Shown here: positions 32,411 through 42,499 of the stretch, piece after piece
Layout of the letters: each line of letters begins with the position of its first letter
Numbering within the stretch: position 1 is the first letter of the stretch
From: Plutella xylostella
Lineage: Eukaryota; Arthropoda; Insecta; Lepidoptera; Plutellidae
Direction: 5' to 3'
NCBI RefSeq assembly: GCF_932276165.1
Contig: NC_063986.1
Span: 10,118,501 to 10,182,500, forward strand
DNA: 64,000 bases
Program-made: the position numbers and the translations under genes
Notes under the pieces: model-generated
Database searches by the model: none
Seen by the model: the letters and a program-made list of their open reading frames with translations, nothing else
Told to the model about the DNA's origin: nothing

Positions 32411-33540
32411 CATCAATTTTTTCCACACTCCGCTAACCTATAGCCGGCAAAGTTAAATTGATCATTGAAAAGACATATAATAGGCACTTGGAACATTTCA
32501 CCCGAGCCAGACCCGTGATTCCGGTTCAATAAGAAGAACATTCTTTTAAGAACCATTCTGGAAGTGAACATTTGACCCTTTTTTTAAAACTAACTTTGTA
32601 TGGCGAGTATAAGTAGTTATAGTTTAAAAAAAAACTCAATAAAAAGATCAATTGATACCAATAAGTGTACCTTTTTGTTGATTGTACACTCTTTCACCTA
32701 AAGATAGTCTAGAAATTGTATGTTTTTGTACACCAATAATAAATTTTAATAAACTATGAAGCTGAGTTGAAACGAGGTACGTTTTTAGTTTACTTACATA
32801 AATACCTACATGCACAGCCTTGCAATACGATGATCTCACACCCGTGTCGTGTGGAAACTATTCTCATTTGCATTTCAATCTTCAACTAAGCCGGGGAACA
32901 ATCTCGAAGAGTGCGTGAAGCGGAATGTACCAATAAAACGTGGATTCTTCGAGTTTAGATTCCGCTGCGGCTTTTCGAGGAAGATGAAATTGTTTAGCTA
33001 TCAAATGAAGTAATGGATCGAAAGGCGATTGTAATGAGTTGCATGCGTAGTTAGATAGATTTAAGTAATGGATTTATTGTGATATCTTACACGTTTTAAA
33101 AAAGGGGAAAATTTTGATTGCTACTTTGAAAAAAATATTTTGAGGAGGTTAATATAAAGTGAATCTATTTAATATTTATTTTATTATAAGTAAAAAACAC
33201 ATTAAGTTACATACAAATGTTGTCAAGTGGGGTAGTAATCCGAAAGGGTGACTCGATGTTACTGTACAACTTTAGCAGCATCTTGTAAGTATATTGAGTA
33301 AAAAATCAAAGTCCAGTTCAATAATTATGAGATCAACTTTCCAGTGCTACTGGGAACGATTCTTATTCTTTTGGCTCCTACTTCGTTCGCCTTGTTTTCA
33401 TTTCAATAGATGCTTTCAACATTCACTTTTAAGTGCTCTTAGAAATTGAGAACTTTATTATTAGCTTAAAGTGAAAAACAGATGAATGTGTTCATGTAAA
33501 TTATAGATGGTATAAGTGCTTTATATAGGTAATTAGCTGA
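32411..33540. other. no gene seen
   Basis: AT-rich with no recognisable frame or repeat. TACTGTACAACTTTAGCAGC at about 33261 only weakly recalls the 22,817 element. Confidence 0.4.
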
Positions 33541-33546
33541 AAGAGG

Positions 33547-33930
33547 TTCATCATCATCACGACCCATTACGTCCCCACTGCTGGGGTACGGGTCTCCTTC
33601 CAATGAAGGAAGGGTTTAGGCCTAGTCCACCACGCTGGCCTAGTGCGGGTTGGTGGACCCCAACACAAGCAAGCTTGTGCTGAGAGAGTTGTCGGGTAAG
33701 TGGGCAACCCGACTGTCAGATGTTTTCAAGCCGCCCGAAGGCCTCTGACTATAGATTGGCAAGTTGCTTGGCGACCCTCCTTGCGGGGTGAAAGACGCGG
33801 AGGGGACGAGGTACCCAAGACGACAGCGGGTAGCGGGAGGGGTAGCGGTGAAGGGCAATTGATGATGAATTGTTACGGCAGTCTCGGCCGCGCAGCCGAG
33901 GCGGCCACATGTCTTATATAGTCTGTCATA
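33547..33930 (-). mobile_element. 5S-like SINE, chimeric copy
   Basis: The 3' end (plus strand CCCCACTGCTGGGG onward) and body match 21386-21575 closely. Instead of the 5S-like head, the minus strand then carries TTTCACCCCGCAAGGAGGGT, the segment found at 54,625-54,680 attached to a 5S-like head. An unrelated GC-rich stretch extends to about 33930. The 110-codon minus frame here is a chance frame across the SINE. Confidence 0.6.
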
Positions 33931-33934
33931 ATTT

Positions 33935-34270
33935 GAGTGCGACCCACATGAGATCATTGATCCTGAGACCATTAGTCTTAGGATGAGTGTTGAGGCCTTT
34001 TTAATATTATCGTTATATTATTATTAGGTAGGTATCTATAATTCGTCAACAAAATAACGTTAAAAACAACAAATCGTATAATGTCTCAATATAGGGGCTT
34101 CTTGTAGAACAGCGTACCGGATCAGTCATGCTACGCGACTAAAGGTTGGTACTGCGCAGTCAGATACGAAAAAGTAAACAACAAAGACGAAGAGTCCATA
34201 TGACAGTGCGTCAGTTGTCAGTTCTTGTAACTAGGAAAGCAACCAAAATTTATGTGATTTAATGAAAGTA
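33935..34270. other. no gene seen; flank of the LINE
   Basis: AT-rich, then moderately GC-rich at 34100-34250 (TGCTACGCGACTAAAGG, CAGTTGTCAGTTCTTG). No coding exon recognised. Confidence 0.35.
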
Positions 34271-34465
34271 ATTAATAATAATAATAATAATAATAATAAT
34301 TCTTTATTGCAGGTGTATACCCATAGTTAAAATTAAATTAAATACATCAAATTCACAAATAAAATACAATACAATAAAATGGTCAAATTATAAAATTAAA
34401 AATACACTATAAAATATAAAAATAAAAAGCTTTCTACCTAAATAAAACTTGAGAAGTAGGTAGGG

Positions 34466-37336
34466 TCATTTTCGATTTGCGGTCAGCTGTACAGAGAGCC
34501 AATGTTTAATGATTGGGCACCTGTAGTCATTAGCAACGTTCATTAATATTGCATTCCCAGCGCTGCGCAGTCTGTGCCAGAACGAGGCGATCCGGGACCT
34601 CATGATGGCGAAGAAGTCGGGCACCCTCGCCTCGGCGAACATGCTCGACGCACTGCAATACCGCGGCTGGCGCATGAGGATGCGGTATGCGTCATTATAC
34701 TGCACCCTCATGGCACTCATTGATTTGCGTGTAAATTTGGTCCACAGGTGACAGGTGTACATGTTTTGGCAGTAAGCCCTAAAGAGTGTGATTTTTACAT
34801 CTTTATTGCACCTGTGGAACCGTCTAGCGAGCATGTTACACCTCACCGAGAGCGCCCGCCGCTCGCGCTCGATGTCCTGGTCGTCGGTGAGGTCCTCAGT
34901 CAGGAGATGGCCCAGGTACCTAAACTTCCGCACCTGCTGCACCGGTGATCCATCAAGAGAGATCCCTGGAACCCTCTCCGGACCCTTTCCTGCCTTGAAA
35001 ACCATGAACTCCGTTTTTTTGACGTTGTATTTCAGTCCATGAGAATTAGCATAATTCTCACAGACCGAAAGCAGTTTACGTAAGCCATTGATCGAGGGAC
35101 TGAGTAGCACCATGTCGTCCGCATAGCTTAGGTTGTTTACACAAACTCCCCTCACATGACAGCCGACACCGGTGCCCCTCAGCTCCCCGATGAGGTCATT
35201 TATATAGGCATTGAAAAGGTCCGGAGAGGTGAGACCCCCCTGGCGCACCCCGCAGTCTAGCCTATATTCGCTAGAGGTCGAGTCGCCCCATCTCACAGCA
35301 TTTGTTTGGTTGCCGTACCAGTATCTCAACAGATCCACAATACAAGCCGAAACTCCCGAGTCCATCAACTTACGCCACAGAGAGTCGTAATTTACTAAAT
35401 CAAAGGCCTTGCTCAGATCTAGGAAGCAGGCGTAGACCGACGTATCTCTCTGGACATAATAGTTGACCGCGTGCTTGAGGCTCATTACTGCGGAGTCCGT
35501 TGAGAGTCCGGGACGGAAACCAAACTGTGCATCATCAATCTGCAACTTACCCACCAGTGCAGGCTGCAGAAGCCGCTCCAGGACCTTACCTATCACCGTC
35601 CCCAGTGAAATTGGCCGGTAGTTGCTCGAGGATCCAAGGTCACCCGTCCTATTCTTGGGTACTGGGATGACCACAGTCTTCATAAGCTGTGCTGGAAGAT
35701 AGCCACATCTGAGACACTTATTAAAGAGTTGACATAGACTGGGAAAGAGGGCATCACCAGCACACATGAGATGTTCAATGCTCAGCCCGTCGTGCCCCGG
35801 CGACTTGCCTCGCTTCATGCGCCGCACCGCGCGAGCCACGTCGTGCACGCTGAACTGCAACACTTGCTCGGCCGGGACACGACGTCTGCAGGCCGAGGCC
35901 ACAGGGGGGCCTGAGGGTAGCAGAGGGGTGACCTTGAAACTGCGAGCAAAAAGATTAGCAATGTCCGTAGGGTTTTGATGACCTCCCACGGACACTGGCA
36001 GACTTTGTTTATATTCCAGCTTTTTTGTAGCTTTCCAAAACTTTGAAAAGTTTTTATCTTTTCGATGCAAAGCTAAAATATTCATTTTTATCTGATCCTC
36101 ATTTTTCTGGCACCATTGTAGCTTACTTTTGAACTCCCGGCGACTATCGCGCATGCCATCATAGAGTGGTCCTGCCACCGGCCGGCCAGCCGCCACCCAG
36201 CACTGGAAATGCAATCTAGCTACTGAATGGGACTCCCTTACGTGATAATTCCACCCTATAATATTCTTCTTATTAGCGCTCTGTACAGCGGACCGCGGCC
36301 TCACGCTAGCAATAGCTCCATTTTGTAATATGCTCACAATATCTGCATAAAATTTGTCTATACATTTTATATCATGCATACAGGGTCCGTTTATACATTC
36401 AATACAGTCATTAACATTATAATTCATAAGTTTAAAATTATTTTTACAGTAATTATAAAATACATCAGTCTGACTAGAGTCTCTAGCACCCCATACAATA
36501 TTATAATTCATTTTATTACTAAATTTTATCACAGATGGAACACAAAACATATCACATTCAATACATATAGGGAAATGGTCTGACCATGTTACGTCATACA
36601 TGACATACGCGGTGGTGACGGTGGTCCAGGCAGCCTGCGTGGTTAGGCAGTGGTCCAGCCAGCGCCGGGAGCCGTTCGCCTCACTGATGAAGGTGTAGGT
36701 GTCCGAGGCGGCGCCCAGCAGGTTCATGTCCGCGCACTCCCACGTCTGCTCGCTGCAGTAGCTCGACAGTTCATCACCAAAGCATGTGCCAGGGTGGGCG
36801 TTATAGTCACCGAGCATAAACGCCGAAGCGACATCATTGTCCTCTATTACTGCACTTATTTTCCCCAGAACGTCCGAGAAGTCCTGAAGATTATCAACAC
36901 AGTTGGTAGGCATGTACACAGAAAACACTATGAACGAACGTTCATCAACACATATTTTAATCGCCGCCACTCTATCACTGGAGCATTCTATCACCGATAC
37001 ATCGGGAAACGTAGACTTGCGCCACATGAGGGCCACGCCGCCGTAAGGTCTTCCTCGAAGGACTCCCGCTGACGTGTCCACCGATGATTTGGCTGTACTG
37101 TTGAAATCATCGTCAATTTCATTCATAAAATTGAGCTCGTGAGGCAGAAGCCACGTCTCCTGCAATGCTATTACATCAAAACTCCCACACAGTTCTCGGA
37201 TATGTGGAAGAGCCCTTTTGATGTATTTGCAGTTGAAAGATACCAATTTGATTTTAGATATTGTACTATCCATGATTAAATTATTTTGCTGTCTTCGCTG
37301 TCCATGACGCTTCACGGAACCTCCGGTACATGACAC
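34466..37336 (-). CDS. LINE ORF2: AP-type endonuclease + reverse transcriptase
   Basis: This enzyme nicks target DNA and primes reverse transcription of the LINE RNA. The frame is 956 codons from the ATG at 37336, but the ATG at codon 22 (37273) lies 7 bases after the ORF1 stop and is the more likely start (935 codons). The endonuclease/exonuclease/phosphatase domain covers about 30-262, with N35, QE 59-60, GGVALMW 99-105, GDYNAHPG 176-183, the RRWLDH region at 224-229 and SDHFPI 252-257. The RT covers about 550-800, with motif A CFLDLSKAFD 637-646, GFRPG 606-610, GVRQGGLTSPDLFNAYINDL 696-715 and the catalytic YADD 738-741. All key residues are present and there is no stop or frameshift. The C-terminal region includes CNMLARRFHRC and CSASSMFAEARVPDF. 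Clade (CR1-like) is inferred from recall. Confidence 0.92.
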   Translation of the reverse strand: MSCTGGSVKRHGQRRQQNNLIMDSTISKIKLVSFNCKYIKRALPHIRELCGSFDVIALQETWLLPHELNFMNEIDDDFNSTAKSSVDTSAGVLRGRPYGGVALMWRKSTFPDVSVIECSSDRVAAIKICVDERSFIVFSVYMPTNCVDNLQDFSDVLGKISAVIEDNDVASAFMLGDYNAHPGTCFGDELSSYCSEQTWECADMNLLGAASDTYTFISEANGSRRWLDHCLTTQAAWTTVTTAYVMYDVTWSDHFPICIECDMFCVPSVIKFSNKMNYNIVWGARDSSQTDVFYNYCKNNFKLMNYNVNDCIECINGPCMHDIKCIDKFYADIVSILQNGAIASVRPRSAVQSANKKNIIGWNYHVRESHSVARLHFQCWVAAGRPVAGPLYDGMRDSRREFKSKLQWCQKNEDQIKMNILALHRKDKNFSKFWKATKKLEYKQSLPVSVGGHQNPTDIANLFARSFKVTPLLPSGPPVASACRRRVPAEQVLQFSVHDVARAVRRMKRGKSPGHDGLSIEHLMCAGDALFPSLCQLFNKCLRCGYLPAQLMKTVVIPVPKNRTGDLGSSSNYRPISLGTVIGKVLERLLQPALVGKLQIDDAQFGFRPGLSTDSAVMSLKHAVNYYVQRDTSVYACFLDLSKAFDLVNYDSLWRKLMDSGVSACIVDLLRYWYGNQTNAVRWGDSTSSEYRLDCGVRQGGLTSPDLFNAYINDLIGELRGTGVGCHVRGVCVNNLSYADDMVLLSPSINGLRKLLSVCENYANSHGLKYNVKKTEFMVFKAGKGPERVPGISLDGSPVQQVRKFRYLGHLLTEDLTDDQDIERERRALSVRCNMLARRFHRCNKDVKITLFRAYCQNMYTCHLWTKFTRKSMSAMRVQYNDAYRILMRQPRYCSASSMFAEARVPDFFAIMRSRIASFWHRLRSAGNAILMNVANDYRCPIIKHWLSVQLTANRK

Positions 37337-37567
37337 CCTCCGGCCAGAATTCTGCTGATAGGTAGGTATTTAATTTACTACGGGGTACAGTGACTTTAAA
37401 GGAATTAAAATTCGTTTCTTGCTTCTGCTGCAGTAACTCGACGTTAACGCATTGCTCGCCCATGTCAGATATGTGCTCCTTCAGGTGCTCGACAGTACTC
37501 GACTTTTTAAGTCTAGAAACGTAAATCGCCGAAGTCATGTCCGCTACTTGTATTTTAGTAGACATCT
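37281..37567 (-). pseudogene. LINE ORF1, C-terminal part (split by LTR element)
   Basis: Ninety-four codons after an ATG at 37565-37563 that is created within the duplicated target sequence, ending TAA at 37281-37283. Visible features are AIYVSRLKKSSTVEHLKEHI and AEFWPEGVMYRRFR, resembling the degenerate RNA-binding fold near the end of ORF1 proteins of CR1/L2-like LINEs. Removing 37568-52940 and one copy of ATCT keeps the reading frame open into this segment from the N-terminal part at 52941-53731. The uninterrupted ORF1 was therefore about 357 codons. ORF1 stop and ORF2 start are 7 bases apart, or overlap if the upstream ORF2 ATG is used. Confidence 0.85.
37564..37567. repeat. left target-site duplication ATCT
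   Basis: ATCT directly precedes the left LTR and recurs directly after the right LTR at 52941-52944. Confidence 0.85.
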
Positions 37568-38140
37568 TGTAATATACCCCCCCTGTAGTGACGCTTCGAA
37601 CTCTAACCTACCTATTTAAGACGTATTTTTCGCCCTAACTAAACTGAAACGAACTGAAGAGAAGTCTTGTAACGGTATACGTGTTTTGCATTATTCGTTT
37701 GGCCAATACGTGATCGTCTAGCATAGCGGTTAGGACTCTACATTGCCGAAGTAACTCAAGTTCTTTTAGGAGGTTGAGAGAATCCCTACCCTAGCACTAA
37801 TCCCTAGAACCCTAGTTCATAATCCCTAGTTTATCTAATTTTTAGGACAACAGAACAAAGCTCAAGCAATAGTTATTTCTTAAAAAATATACATAATTGA
37901 GAGTGATTTAAAAATATATATTATATATATATAAAAAAAAGGGTTTTTAATTTGAATAGAAGGTGCGCCCCGCCTCGCACACCCTATGAAGGACGACCAG
38001 ATCTGTCCACCAGACCCATCTACCTTCTCTAGCCCACTGGCTCTATTCAAACTGTTTTTTTTGTCAGTCAGTCAAAGCCTAGGAAAGGATCTATTGATTG
38101 GGATCCAGATGATGTTAATAATATTTTATTCAGCTTCACA

Positions 38141-38430
38141 ATTCAGCACGGATATCTCCTGAGCCTACTTAAGTATTTATTCGACACGGATATTTCCTGA
38201 GTCTACTTATGCATTTATTCGACACGGACACTTCCTGAGTCTACTTAATGTATCAATAATGTGTAATAGTTATTCGGCACGGATAGTTCCTGAGCCTACT
38301 TCTGTATCCATAATAAGCAATAATTATTCGGCACGGATATTTCCTGAGCCTACTCTTGTATTTTCGACACGGATATTCCCTGAATCTACTTATACATTTA
38401 TTCGACACGGATATTTCCTGAGTCTACTCA
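38141..38430. repeat. seven-unit 25-27-bp repeat array in left LTR
   Basis: The core unit is (G/C)RCACGGATATTTCCTGAG followed by TCTACTTA. Seven copies are separated by 0-25 bases of AT-rich spacer, with spacing irregular at about 30-55 bases. The duplicate array is at 48849-49138. A frame of 74 codons across it (38259-38483) simply translates the repeat and is not considered a gene. Confidence 0.85.
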
Positions 38431-41116
38431 TGTGTATCGTCACAGTACAATGTCTTCCAATAATGGACATAATTAGAATATAATTACTATCTCCCATTTC
38501 AGCTTGTGTCAAGAGCAATCACTCAAATGTATCTCTATATTGTAGATCTCAGAGTTATGTGACAATTAATATTTTATCGATGCTGGCTTGTGTCTACCAT
38601 GGTACCTACAAGTTGTTCAAGGTGGTTTCCCTGCCTCTAATTAACTTCATCACAGTCAAGCTCAACATTACTTATTAATAACTAACTGTCATCATCTCCT
38701 CCTGTATATGGTATGTATATTGGTCAGTTTGTAAGAAGAATCCAATTCAGCAACTGCTTTCCTTTACCCAAGCTGATAAGAAGTCATTTCAATTTATTTA
38801 TCGGTAGTAAGTAACTCATGTACTATGAAAATATTTTCCTATCTTATTCCAAACTTAGTAAATTTTATTTAGAATAGAATACAGTTGAAACTCTTACGGT
38901 CGCCAATCGCCTCAATGACCCTAATTATAAATTTTGTTTAATATTATCAACATCTTATCCAAACCCAAATCAATAATTATTAATATTAGCAGAATTAAAG
39001 GAGGATAATAAGTATAATAAATTATTACTAATCACTTCATATGTAAAAGTTGTCATGGTCACAGTCAATAATATATAGCCAATGATATCCATTTAACCTT
39101 CAAAAGTAAAATTGCATGAATATTCACTATGGAAATATTTATTTTATCTTTTCCAAATATTTCAGTTAACTTAAAATAGTGTTAGTGCTCCTATGGCCGC
39201 CATCCAACACATTGACCCTACGGGTATAAGTATCTAATTGAAGGTATTTATTTTATTTAATCAGACAAGTAGATCACTTTAGTAAAAGTAAAGTTGGTGC
39301 TCAACTAGGTCGGCAACTGACTCATTGACCCTATTATTTATTAATTTTGTTTAATATTCTTAACATCTTTTCCAAAGCAAAATCAATCTTTATTTATATT
39401 AATAAAAGGGTATAATGCAGGTTTTTAAGTATTATAAATTATCATTAACTTGCTGAATATATAAGAATTGTCTTAGTCACAGTCAGTCAGGTACAAGTTA
39501 TGGCCAATATAACCATTGAATAAAAGGAATACTTACTAAATTACATGAATTCTATTCTGTTTTCTGATACATAACTAGTAATTGAGGTACTGAAGTAAAT
39601 ACCTATTGAATTCCAATAAAGCAAACTTTACATACTTAGGTGGGTAAGTAAATACCAAAATCATATCTATCACATCAATGAGTAAGAGGCCTAGATCCAC
39701 TAACTATACATCAATAACATTCACCACACATGAGATACAAAAGGATAGCATGTTTTCAATTCAATAACCTACTCTCCCACAGTCTAAACCTAACTGCTTA
39801 GCATCTAAGTGGTTTGAAGATGAAATGCATTTTATACAACCCCACATTTTACACAATGTTCCTAGTATCAAGTACCTAGTAAGTAAGTATAAATTAAGAA
39901 TCTGGGTTTCTTAGTTCTGAACTAATGTTTTGAAAGTAGATTTATTTTGCAAACAATACAACACTTAAATGTTTGTTGGTTTTGTTGCTGCCTAATTGTT
40001 AAGTATGGTTTTTTCTTTTATGATAAACAATACTTCAAATACCTGAATTTACCAAGTGTAGCTAAACCCATAATAAAACCATAGAGAATCATTAAACTAG
40101 TGAATCATACAAGTACACACAATAATTATTCAAGTAGAAACATAGTATTTTATGAAAATATGGTCCGGCCAATTTTCATCCCGGTGGAAAAATGTTTAAA
40201 ATCATTTCAAATATTAAGAATACAAGTAATAAGTAATGTTTATAATAACCACTCTTAGAGAATCAAAGTAGGTTGAGCTAGCTGTAGATTTTAAATTACT
40301 TAAGTACTAAATAGGAATGCTGATTCAAATAAGAATATAATTTTGCTAAATAGATTCATAGCTTAATATGAATAACCTGAAGCATATTCTTCATTCTGGT
40401 TTCAAGACTGAATAGATAAGTACATGCTTACATGAGAACTAGATGGAGTTGGTAGAAATAAGTTTATATAGTGTATCTCAGGAGATAAGTAAATAAGTAC
40501 CGACTACCTAGGAATATGAATCTTCTTGTAACCTAAACAATTTCAGAATGATCTAATATGTTACCTAATAGATTTACTTAAATTGCAAGCACTTATCACT
40601 GAATAGGATTCCACATAATTATGTTATATATCTGATGAATCATCCATTATTATTACTTAGGTACTTATTCAGATTGTTGTGCAAGCCTAGTAAGGTTGTA
40701 AACCAAATATGTTGGAACATAGGTTATGATCCACCACAATGAAACATAGGTACACCTAATGGTCTGTATTATGCTAATTACTGTTCTTTACTGGGTATGC
40801 AAAGACTGCTGGGTGAAACAATTTCAGGTAGATAGATTGCTGTGAGTAAAAGTAACATACTTAAATACTTGACTCATTAGCCATCATCTCAATAGAACAT
40901 ACTATTCAATATCTGTACTATATTGATATAAGTAACTAAGTTTATTCCTTCCAGGTAAACAAACATAGCTTGATGAAACAAGTGGGGTAATTTTCCCATA
41001 GTCGAATGTAGGTACTTATGCTTGTAAATTGATTGTTTTATGTGATAGAATCTTTAAGGCTGATTGATGAAGTAAAAGGTGGTTTCCTTGGGTCTCTCCT
41101 AATAAACCTAGGTACC

Positions 41117-41398
41117 CTAGCAGCCTTCAATTTCAAAATGGCCAAGATGCTGAACAATTAATAATGGGGAACAAGTGGATTTTAGGTTATGGAAATATTC
41201 GAATTTTGAAACCAGAACAAAATAAATAGATATTTTGATATTATGAATGGAGTGGAATATAGATAATAATATGCTGTGATACCTCGAAATAGTGGTTATT
41301 ATAAAATCCAATCGACACTTAGCTGAGGTTCCTTGTTGCGCCGCCGCCGGCTGGTCGAAGCTGCAATCCACCGTATCCACATACTTATAAAAATACAT
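41117..41398 (-). CDS. small ORF downstream of the LTR TATA box (doubtful)
   Basis: A 93-codon minus-strand frame starts about 105 bases downstream of the LTR TATA box and ends at 41117. The first 30 residues include a GC-rich segment (SFDQPAAAQQGTS); the rest is Ile/Ser/His/Tyr-rich, as expected from AT-rich DNA. An identical copy lies at 51825-52106. No domain is recognised. Its position as the first ATG frame on the predicted LTR transcript is its only merit; it may be non-coding. Confidence 0.2.
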   Translation of the reverse strand: MYFYKYVDTVDCSFDQPAAAQQGTSAKCRLDFIITTISRYHSILLSIFHSIHNIKISIYFVLVSKFEYFHNLKSTCSPLLIVQHLGHFEIEGC

Positions 41399-41502
41399 TC
41401 TCTATCCCCTTTTCCCTTTAAATAAAACTCTAAAATGCAAAGGCTTGATGTTATCACACGAAATCCCGCGGGAAGACCAAAGGCGAGTTTTCTTCCCGAA
41501 AT

Positions 41503-41512
41503 CTATTTATAG
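41503..41512 (-). promoter_or_regulatory. LTR TATA box (left copy)
   Basis: Minus-strand CTATAAATAG, about 720 bases into the LTR in element orientation, followed by GC-richer sequence. The copy in the right (5') LTR, at 52211-52220, would drive element transcription. Confidence 0.6.
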
Positions 41513-41614
41513 CCTCTCCTGACCATCGACGCCCTTTTTCTTTTTTTTTCTTTTCTTTTTCCGGTTCATCCATCGAACTTTATCGATTCAACTCCATCCC
41601 CAAGATCCTAGACT

Positions 41615-41630
41615 ACAGGTGGCGCCACTG
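41615..41630. promoter_or_regulatory. CTCF-like motif in LTR (left copy)
   Basis: ACAGGTGGCGCCACTG contains AGGTGGCGC, the core I recall for the insect CTCF site, and lies about 105 bases upstream of the TATA box in element orientation. It is repeated at 52323-52338. A third match, CAGCGCCACCTGT, is at 47098-47110 in the interior. Confidence 0.35.
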
Positions 41631-42190
41631 AGCTAGACAATAACACAACTATTAAATATTTTTAAGGTAATAAACCGATGGACTATTGTTCTATAATTAT
41701 TGATAATTAATATTATTATTATTTAACTAGTATTTACTAATTTCAAGTCCTGATTCGATTAATTAGAACTAAAAGATACTCAGTTGAGCGTCAAGGAGGC
41801 GTAGTACGTAAAGTGTCGCGTAAATTAGTGTTGTGCAAATCTGATCCTCATAATAATAACTTATCACTATGGCGTCATTCATTTCAATAATCAAACAATA
41901 ATTAACAGAGCCGTATAAACGGTTGAAACATAATATAACCGAATCTAGTATGATATCTCTTTAAACTCTAAGCGTCAACAATAAGACTTGTACTTATTCT
42001 AGGTATCTGTCGATTCGAACGACACAACACCCCCCGAACATTACCATATAAGGAAATGCGTCATCGAGTCTAACCCAATAGATGGCACTAGTGTGGCATT
42101 TCTACATCTCGGTATGGTTGTGTTTTCCAACCAGCGTAGTCTTATTTTGCTTATAATAAAAATTTCGCCCATCTATACATAAATATTGTA

Positions 42191-42299
42191 ATAATGTATA
42201 AGTCTGCTACGGACGGACTATGTTCCGTTACAACCACCCCCTAAATTTTTAGGAAATGCAATTGGATAAAAATTTACCTATCTAAGACTTATACATTAT
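42191..42299. repeat. 15-bp inverted repeat straddling the LTR/interior border
   Basis: ATAATGTATAAGTCT (42191-42205, within the LTR end) is perfectly inverted at 42285-42299 (AGACTTATACATTAT, in the interior). The loop contains the LTR terminus and the polypurine tract. Confidence 0.8.
42233..42244 (-). other. polypurine tract
   Basis: Minus-strand TTAGGGGGTGGT directly preceding the LTR start TGTAACGG. This is where plus-strand DNA priming would occur. A second copy follows at 42370-42381. Confidence 0.7.
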
Positions 42300-42358
42300 A
42301 CATGAATAACGGTACATGAAAATAACAAACTAATATCAGAACCTTACAATACAAATAA

Positions 42359-42422
42359 GTTTCGTTACAACCACCCCCTAAATTTTTAGGAAATGCAATT
42401 AGATAAAAATTTACCTACTTAA
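42359..42422. repeat. duplicate of LTR end plus polypurine tract
   Basis: The 64 bases 42222-42285 (LTR tail CGTTACA, PPT, then TTTTTAGGAAATGCAATT and ATAAAAATTTACCTA) recur here 137 bases further inside with a few substitutions. Confidence 0.85.
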
Positions 42423-42499
42423 CTTGATAGACAATGATAACTCTATATATTAGTGAAGGTGATAAACCCCAATACTCTCATATTAAATTTACTTAATTC

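Larger units (their letters stand above)
34271..37567 (-). mobile_element. CR1-like LINE, 3' part (ORF1 end, ORF2, 3' UTR)
   Basis: This is the minus-strand LINE interrupted by the LTR element. The 3' end lies at about 34301 (GCAATAAAGA followed by an (ATT)n tail at 34271-34300). ORF2 is complete and the last 94 codons of ORF1 are here; the 5' part lies at 52941-53850, beyond the 15.4-kb insertion. Without the insertion the element would span roughly 4.2 kb. AATTAAT occurs at 34270-34276 and again at 53851-53857 and is a possible target-site duplication, but the microsatellite tail makes this uncertain. Confidence 0.85.
37568..42232 (-). repeat. LTR, left copy (3' LTR in element orientation), 4,665 bp
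   Basis: Identical to 48276-52940 at every place I compared, including the homopolymer-rich stretch at about 41535-41560, with no length difference. In element orientation, about 720 bp (presumptive U3) precedes the TATA box, leaving about 3.9 kb of R plus U5. It is AT-rich with no substantial ORF. It contains a seven-unit tandem repeat (38141-38430) and a GC-rich patch near 41330-41370. Confidence 0.9.

Noticed and set aside
33640..33972. 110-codon minus frame
   Set aside because: Runs through the 5S-like SINE; similar chance frames occur in the other copies.
34748..37072. Plus-strand frames of 66-140 codons opposite LINE ORF2
   Set aside because: Antisense shadows of a clear endonuclease/RT coding region.
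38141..38430. CRISPR-like array of about 27-bp repeats
   Set aside because: Irregular, very short spacers, imperfect units, eukaryotic context and position inside an LTR.
38259..38483. 74-codon frame in each LTR
   Set aside because: It only translates the tandem repeat (SARIFPEP-like peptides); no start context or domain.
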